Source of the DNA: Nitrosotalea sp. | GTDB lineage: Archaea; Halobacteriota; Syntropharchaeia; Alkanophagales; Methanospirareceae | DNA: 8,810 nucleotides | Direction of reading: 5' to 3' | Assembly: GCA_020725315.1 (NCBI GenBank) | Contig: DYFG01000048.1 | Span: forward strand, 1 to 8,810 | In this document: positions 6,485 through 8,810 of the stretch, piece after piece | How positions within the stretch are numbered: the first letter of the stretch is position 1 | How the letters are laid out: every line of letters starts with the position of its first letter | Position numbers and translations under genes: made by a program | Notes under the pieces: generated by a model | Seen by the model: only the letters and a program-made list of their open reading frames with translations | Databases searched by the model: none | What the model was told of the DNA's origin: nothing

Positions 6485-7606
6485 TTACCTCCCCTGTGTT
6501 CTCATTAAATAATCTATTAACACCAGAGCAACCATCGCTTCCGCTACTGGAACTATTCTCGGGCATATACAGGGGTCATGCCTACCTGTTATCTTTATCT
6601 CCACCTCCTCCATCTTCTCCAGGTCAACACTTCTTTGTGGCTTTGAGATGGAAGAAGTGGGTTTCACCGCTATTCTGCATAGTATCGGCTCTCCCGTTGA
6701 GATGCCACCTAAAATCCCACCTGCATTGTTCGTTCTCGTTCGTATCGTGCCTTCTTGTAGATACAATTCATCGTTCATCTCGCTCCCCTTCATCCTCGCT
6801 GCTTCAAAACCAGCGCCTATTTCCACTCCTTTCACCGCACCGATACTCATCAACGCCTTTGCAAGCTCTGCATCCAGTTTATCAAAGACCGGCTCGCCTA
6901 AACCCGCAGGAACACCGAGCGCAATCACCTCCACAATGCCACCTACGCTATCTCCTTCTTCCTTCACCTCGGTTATTAACGTTTCCATTCTCCGCGCCGC
7001 TTCTAAATCTGCACACCGGACTGCATTGCTCTCCGCATTCCTCATTATCTCCTCGACTAACGGGGCTCCGCCCCGTTGACCCCGAAAAACCTGTAAGGGT
7101 TTACTCACGTTCCTCACTCGTATTCCACCTACCTCTACGACATGCCCAAGAATTTGGATAGCATGGCTCGCTAAAATCTTCTTTGCGATTGCACCCGCAG
7201 CAACTCGCGCAACGGTCTCTCGTCCCGAAGCTCTCCCACCACCTCGGTAGTCCCTTATCCCGTACTTCAGCTGGTATGTGAGATCTGCTTGACCCGGTCT
7301 CGCGATATCTTTGAGAGATTCATAAGGACTCGAATCCACATCTCTATTCCACACGAGCATAGAGATAGGAGTGCCGAGCGTTTTGCCTTCAAAGATGCCG
7401 GACAATATTTTCACCTCATCTGCTTCCTTCCTTTCCGTGGTTATTGCACTGACGCCGGGTTTTCTCCTATCCAATTCACGCTGTATATCCGCTTCTGAGA
7501 GCTCAAGCCCTGCCGGGCAGCCATCCACGACCACTCCCATCGCTTCTCCATGCGACTCTCCCCATGTTGTCACCTTGAATATCCTTCCAAAAGAATTGCC
7601 TGTCAT
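6485..7606 (-). CDS. aroC: Chorismate synthase
   Basis: This enzyme makes chorismate from 5-enolpyruvylshikimate-3-phosphate using reduced FMN, the last shikimate-pathway step before the aromatic amino acids. It is 373 residues from the ATG at 7606, a normal length. The family signatures are all present. GESHGEAMG at 16-24 carries the active-site histidine H19. YRGGGRASGRET lies at 120-131, NNAGGILGGIS at 293-303 and GRHDPCICPR at 341-350. The frame stays open upstream to 7738, but that extension is hydrophobic, lacks family similarity and precedes the near-universal N-terminal GNSFGR. A TATA-like box 19-26 bases before the ATG suggests a leaderless or nearly leaderless mRNA. Residues of about 169-183 are an unusual extra segment encoded by a palindromic insertion (see the repeat entry). 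No other shikimate gene is in view. Confidence 0.96.
   Translation of the reverse strand: MTGNSFGRIFKVTTWGESHGEAMGVVVDGCPAGLELSEADIQRELDRRKPGVSAITTERKEADEVKILSGIFEGKTLGTPISMLVWNRDVDSSPYESLKDIARPGQADLTYQLKYGIRDYRGGGRASGRETVARVAAGAIAKKILASHAIQILGHVVEVGGIRVRNVSKPLQVFRGQRGGAPLVEEIMRNAESNAVRCADLEAARRMETLITEVKEEGDSVGGIVEVIALGVPAGLGEPVFDKLDAELAKALMSIGAVKGVEIGAGFEAARMKGSEMNDELYLQEGTIRTRTNNAGGILGGISTGEPILCRIAVKPTSSISKPQRSVDLEKMEEVEIKITGRHDPCICPRIVPVAEAMVALVLIDYLMRTQGR
7059..7102 (-). repeat. Palindromic element inserted in frame in aroC
   Basis: Two adjacent inverted repeats occupy about 45 bases of the aroC coding region. The first is a perfect eight-base-pair G+C-rich stem (AACGGGGC / GCCCCGTT, loop TCC, 7059-7077). 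The second is AAACC / GGTTT with a six-base loop (7087-7102). Together they encode about 15 residues, K169 to L183 of AroC, including QVFRGQRGGAP. Other chorismate synthases, as I recall them, run from the preceding strand directly into the helix that begins here with VEEIMRN. The composition is sharply different from the flanks. This resembles small dispersed palindromic elements such as the Rickettsia RPE elements, which also insert in frame. No second copy is visible in this window. Confidence 0.7.
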
Positions 7607-7624
7607 GGTGAACAATATAGGTTC

Positions 7625-7632
7625 TTTTATAA
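7625..7632 (-). promoter_or_regulatory. TATA box of aroC
   Basis: TTATAAAA on the minus strand lies 19-26 bases before the aroC ATG at 7606. That spacing puts the transcription start at or within a few bases of the start codon, as in leaderless archaeal mRNAs. The absence of a Shine-Dalgarno sequence before the ATG agrees with this. Confidence 0.5.
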
Positions 7633-7705
7633 TCTTTAACGTAATTGTAAAATACAAAATGCAAATTGAAAAGCTCCAGCAACCAACTCCAGAATAAATT
7701 CGGGG

Positions 7706-7741
7706 AGTAAAAATAAAGGGATGAGCGGAGTTGCTCATCTC
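7706..7741 (-). terminator. Hairpin plus T-rich tract ending the minus-strand transcript from the right
   Basis: The minus strand carries GATGAGC, a six-base loop and GCTCATC (7720-7739). The perfect seven-pair stem can be lengthened by a G.T and a G-C pair to 7718-7741. It is followed directly by TTTATTTTTAC. It lies 31 bases past the stop of the decayed secreted-protein gene and before the aroC promoter, the expected place for a terminator. The hairpin is the strongest intergenic one in the window. Confidence 0.6.
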
Positions 7742-7772
7742 AAATCTTTAATTTATGTACTTTTTATTTCTT

Positions 7773-8047
7773 TCAGCCTCCCTTTATCACCCTGATGAAA
7801 TCACTACCTTCGAAATCCGCGTAGCCACCGTTATAGAAGACCTTACCCGTAACAGTCATCTTTACCTTCTCGCCGGTTGGTAGGTCCTTTCTCAAGTCTT
7901 CTCTGTCGAACCTGGCTATGCATTTATTATCGTCAGCAACCATTCCCTTTACAGCAGGCGCACCTTCACATACAACTGTGCTAACGGCGTCACTGCAAAG
8001 ACCATAGCAATCATTGTTAAGCAGACGACTAAACTGCTTATTTTTAT
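7773..8047 (-). pseudogene. Decayed small secreted protein (signal peptide and surface module in different frames)
   Basis: Two minus-strand frames each hold part of one protein. From 8047 a 32-codon frame encodes KISSLVVCLTMIAMVFAV followed by TPLAQ, a textbook signal peptide, ending in a TAA at 7949-7951. Its first codon is ATA, placed nine bases after GGAG (8057-8060), exactly where an ATG would be expected. The other frame is open from 8051 to a TGA at 7773. From its only ATG (7943) it gives 56 residues ending LPTGEKVKMTVTGK and FEGSDFIRVIKGG. That ending is, to my recollection, the C-terminal half of a small beta-sandwich module common in surface proteins of methanogen-related archaea. 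The likely history is one gene that lost its start codon and suffered an internal deletion with a frameshift. It follows the isochorismatase-family gene by 12 bases and ends before a terminator hairpin. Confidence 0.65.
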
Positions 8048-8059
8048 TGTTTTACTCTC

Positions 8060-8647
8060 CTACATCTCCTTTATTATTTCTTCCGATGTCCTCACTTCTC
8101 CAATAGCTGGGAATATCTTCTCAACTGCAAACTTTTGTTCCTCATCGGAGAGTGCCTCCATGCAATCCGTTAGTAAGAACGGTTTAAACCCCCTATCATA
8201 CGCTTCCCTCGCCGTTTGTTCCACGCACCAATTCGTGATAAATCCTGCTATAATCAGATTTTCCACGCCTAAATTTCTCAGCAGAGATTCAAGCTCAGTG
8301 TCGCAGAATGCACACAATCTTCTTTTATCTACGACGAAATCGCCCTCTTTTGGCTTAAGCTCATCTATGATCTCCGCTCCAGCTGTTCCTTTCTTGAATG
8401 CACCGGCATCTATTACTCCTTTTATAAGACCAAAAGGCTTGCTTATCTCGGGATATCCCTCTCTAAAGCTGATAGGCAAATGTATGATTGGTATATTTGC
8501 TTTCCTCGCAGCTTCTGCCACTTTCACCGTATTTTCTACTACCTTATGCTCTCTTGCCCTCTTCCATATCCCGGTCCCTTTCATTGCACCTTCTTCCTTT
8601 AGGAAATCGTTTTGAAATTCTATTAGCAATAGTGCTGCTTTTTCCAT
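8060..8647 (-). CDS. Isochorismatase-family cysteine hydrolase
   Basis: The protein has 195 residues from the ATG at 8647. GGAGG at 8656-8660 is eight bases from this ATG but only two from the in-frame ATG at 8653, so the inner start is chosen. The numbering here counts from the outer one. The fold signatures are LLLIEFQNDF at 8-17, K110 in VVDKRRLCAF and the nucleophile C143 in TNWCVEQTAR, followed by the LLTDCMEAL strand. The length is typical. The usual catalytic aspartate of the first motif is glutamate here (E12). I recall other family members with an IEFQN version, so activity is not excluded. No metal-binding D-x-H pair is seen, which argues against a PncA-type nicotinamidase. The substrate is unknown; members hydrolyse isochorismate, amides, biuret-like compounds and others. 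It is cytoplasmic. The decayed secreted-protein gene follows on the same transcript. Confidence 0.88.
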   Translation of the reverse strand: MEKAALLLIEFQNDFLKEEGAMKGTGIWKRAREHKVVENTVKVAEAARKANIPIIHLPISFREGYPEISKPFGLIKGVIDAGAFKKGTAGAEIIDELKPKEGDFVVDKRRLCAFCDTELESLLRNLGVENLIIAGFITNWCVEQTAREAYDRGFKPFLLTDCMEALSDEEQKFAVEKIFPAIGEVRTSEEIIKEM

Positions 8648-8683
8648 TTTCATCGCCTCCTTTATCTGTGTATGTAAGCTGTC

Positions 8684-8693
8684 TTTTTAAAAG
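8684..8693 (-). promoter_or_regulatory. TATA box of the isochorismatase-family gene
   Basis: CTTTTAAAAA on the minus strand lies about 37-46 bases before the ATG at 8647. Transcription would start near 8660-8663, which would leave little room upstream of the GGAGG at 8656-8660 and a leader of about 15 bases. Confidence 0.45.
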
Positions 8694-8701
8694 CTTTTCG
8701 T

Positions 8702-8748
8702 TTTTTCTCGTTTCCAAGAGAAAAAGCCTCCTTGAGAGCTTGAAGCTC
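8702..8748. repeat. Two inverted repeats between the acyl-CoA dehydrogenase and the hydrolase
   Basis: TTTTTCTC (8702-8709) and GAGAAAAA (8718-8725) form a perfect eight-base inverted repeat with an eight-base spacer. GAGCTT, one base, AAGCTC (8736-8748) is a 13-base palindrome. On the minus strand the first repeat begins with GGCTTTTTCTC, so it may serve as the T-rich terminator of the upstream acyl-CoA dehydrogenase. Both also lie just before the TATA box at 8684-8693 and could be a regulator site. Confidence 0.4.
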
Positions 8749-8758
8749 AGATAGTCTG

Positions 8759-8810
8759 TCACTTCAACTCTTCCCTCGCTATCACCATCCTCTGTATCTC
8801 TGAAGTGCCA
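8759..8810 (-). CDS. Acyl-CoA dehydrogenase, C-terminal end (partial)
   Basis: Only the last 16 codons are inside the window, reading GTSEIQRMVIAREELK and then TGA at 8759-8761. This is the highly characteristic C-terminus of acyl-CoA dehydrogenases, in which the G-T-(S/N)-E-I-Q segment contacts the FAD and is followed by a final helix. These flavoenzymes oxidise acyl-CoA to enoyl-CoA and pass electrons to electron-transfer flavoprotein. The chain-length preference cannot be read from this end. The gene continues beyond position 8810. It ends about 112 bases before the isochorismatase-family start, which seems to have its own promoter. Confidence 0.8.
   Translation of the reverse strand, partial: GTSEIQRMVIAREELK

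Noticed and set aside
6496..7161. Long plus-strand open frame opposite aroC
   Set aside because: It is Ser/Pro/Leu-rich, has no recognisable domain and lies antisense to strongly conserved AroC motifs, so it is a shadow frame.
7674..7692. Direct repeat CTCCAG at 13-base spacing upstream of aroC
   Set aside because: Six-base repeats at one location are expected by chance and nothing links them to a known regulator site.
7607..7738. Forty-four-codon open extension at the N-terminus of aroC
   Set aside because: The family begins at the GNSFGR segment, a TATA-like box lies inside the extension, and a terminator hairpin for the neighbouring gene overlaps its far end.
8544..8762. Minus-strand open frame across the promoter region right of the hydrolase
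   Set aside because: It overlaps the hydrolase start in another frame, as well as the TATA box and inverted repeats. Its composition is that of noncoding A+T-rich DNA.

Overview
The window looks like archaeal DNA from a euryarchaeal, methanogen or ANME-like lineage. The evidence is TATA-like boxes about 20-50 bases before gene starts, Shine-Dalgarno sequences of the GGAGG and GAGGTGAT kind, an archaeal-looking chorismate synthase, a GbsR-type regulator and RND permease set, and a short secreted protein with an archaeal surface-module signature. The exact group (for example Methanophagales or Syntrophoarchaeales) is an inference from protein style and was not tested. The block before about 915 is visibly more A+T-rich than the rest.

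Left part, plus strand (1-2819). An A+T-rich block holds a TPR-like helical protein that resembles only the C-terminal part of SWIM zinc-finger-associated proteins (150-647). It is followed by a small ORF preceded by an in-frame stop (685-915). An intact metallo-beta-lactamase-fold hydrolase (917-1735) and an intact, enlarged nicotinamidase-like cysteine hydrolase (1785-2819) come next.

Middle part, minus strand (2909-6399). A likely operon reads leftward from a TATA box near 6450: GbsR/MarR-type regulator, then radical SAM protein with a cobalamin-binding-like N-terminal region, then an RND-superfamily permease. The permease is damaged. Its first third or so is missing and the remainder abuts the radical SAM stop codon. 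It is also split into two overlapping frames near 4050.

Right part, minus strand (6485-8810). Chorismate synthase (aroC) carries a short palindromic insertion in frame. Before it in transcription order lie a decayed small secreted protein with its own terminator hairpin, an isochorismatase-family hydrolase whose start is fixed by a strong ribosome binding site, and the last 16 codons of an acyl-CoA dehydrogenase entering from outside the window.

The recurring theme is gene damage: a truncated SWIM-type gene, an interrupted small ORF, a truncated and split permease, and a secreted protein missing its start codon and frame. This could be real gene decay or assembly or base-call error. I see no CRISPR array, tRNA, rRNA, insertion sequence or recognisable defence or biosynthetic system. 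The most distinctive item is the palindromic element inserted in frame in aroC.
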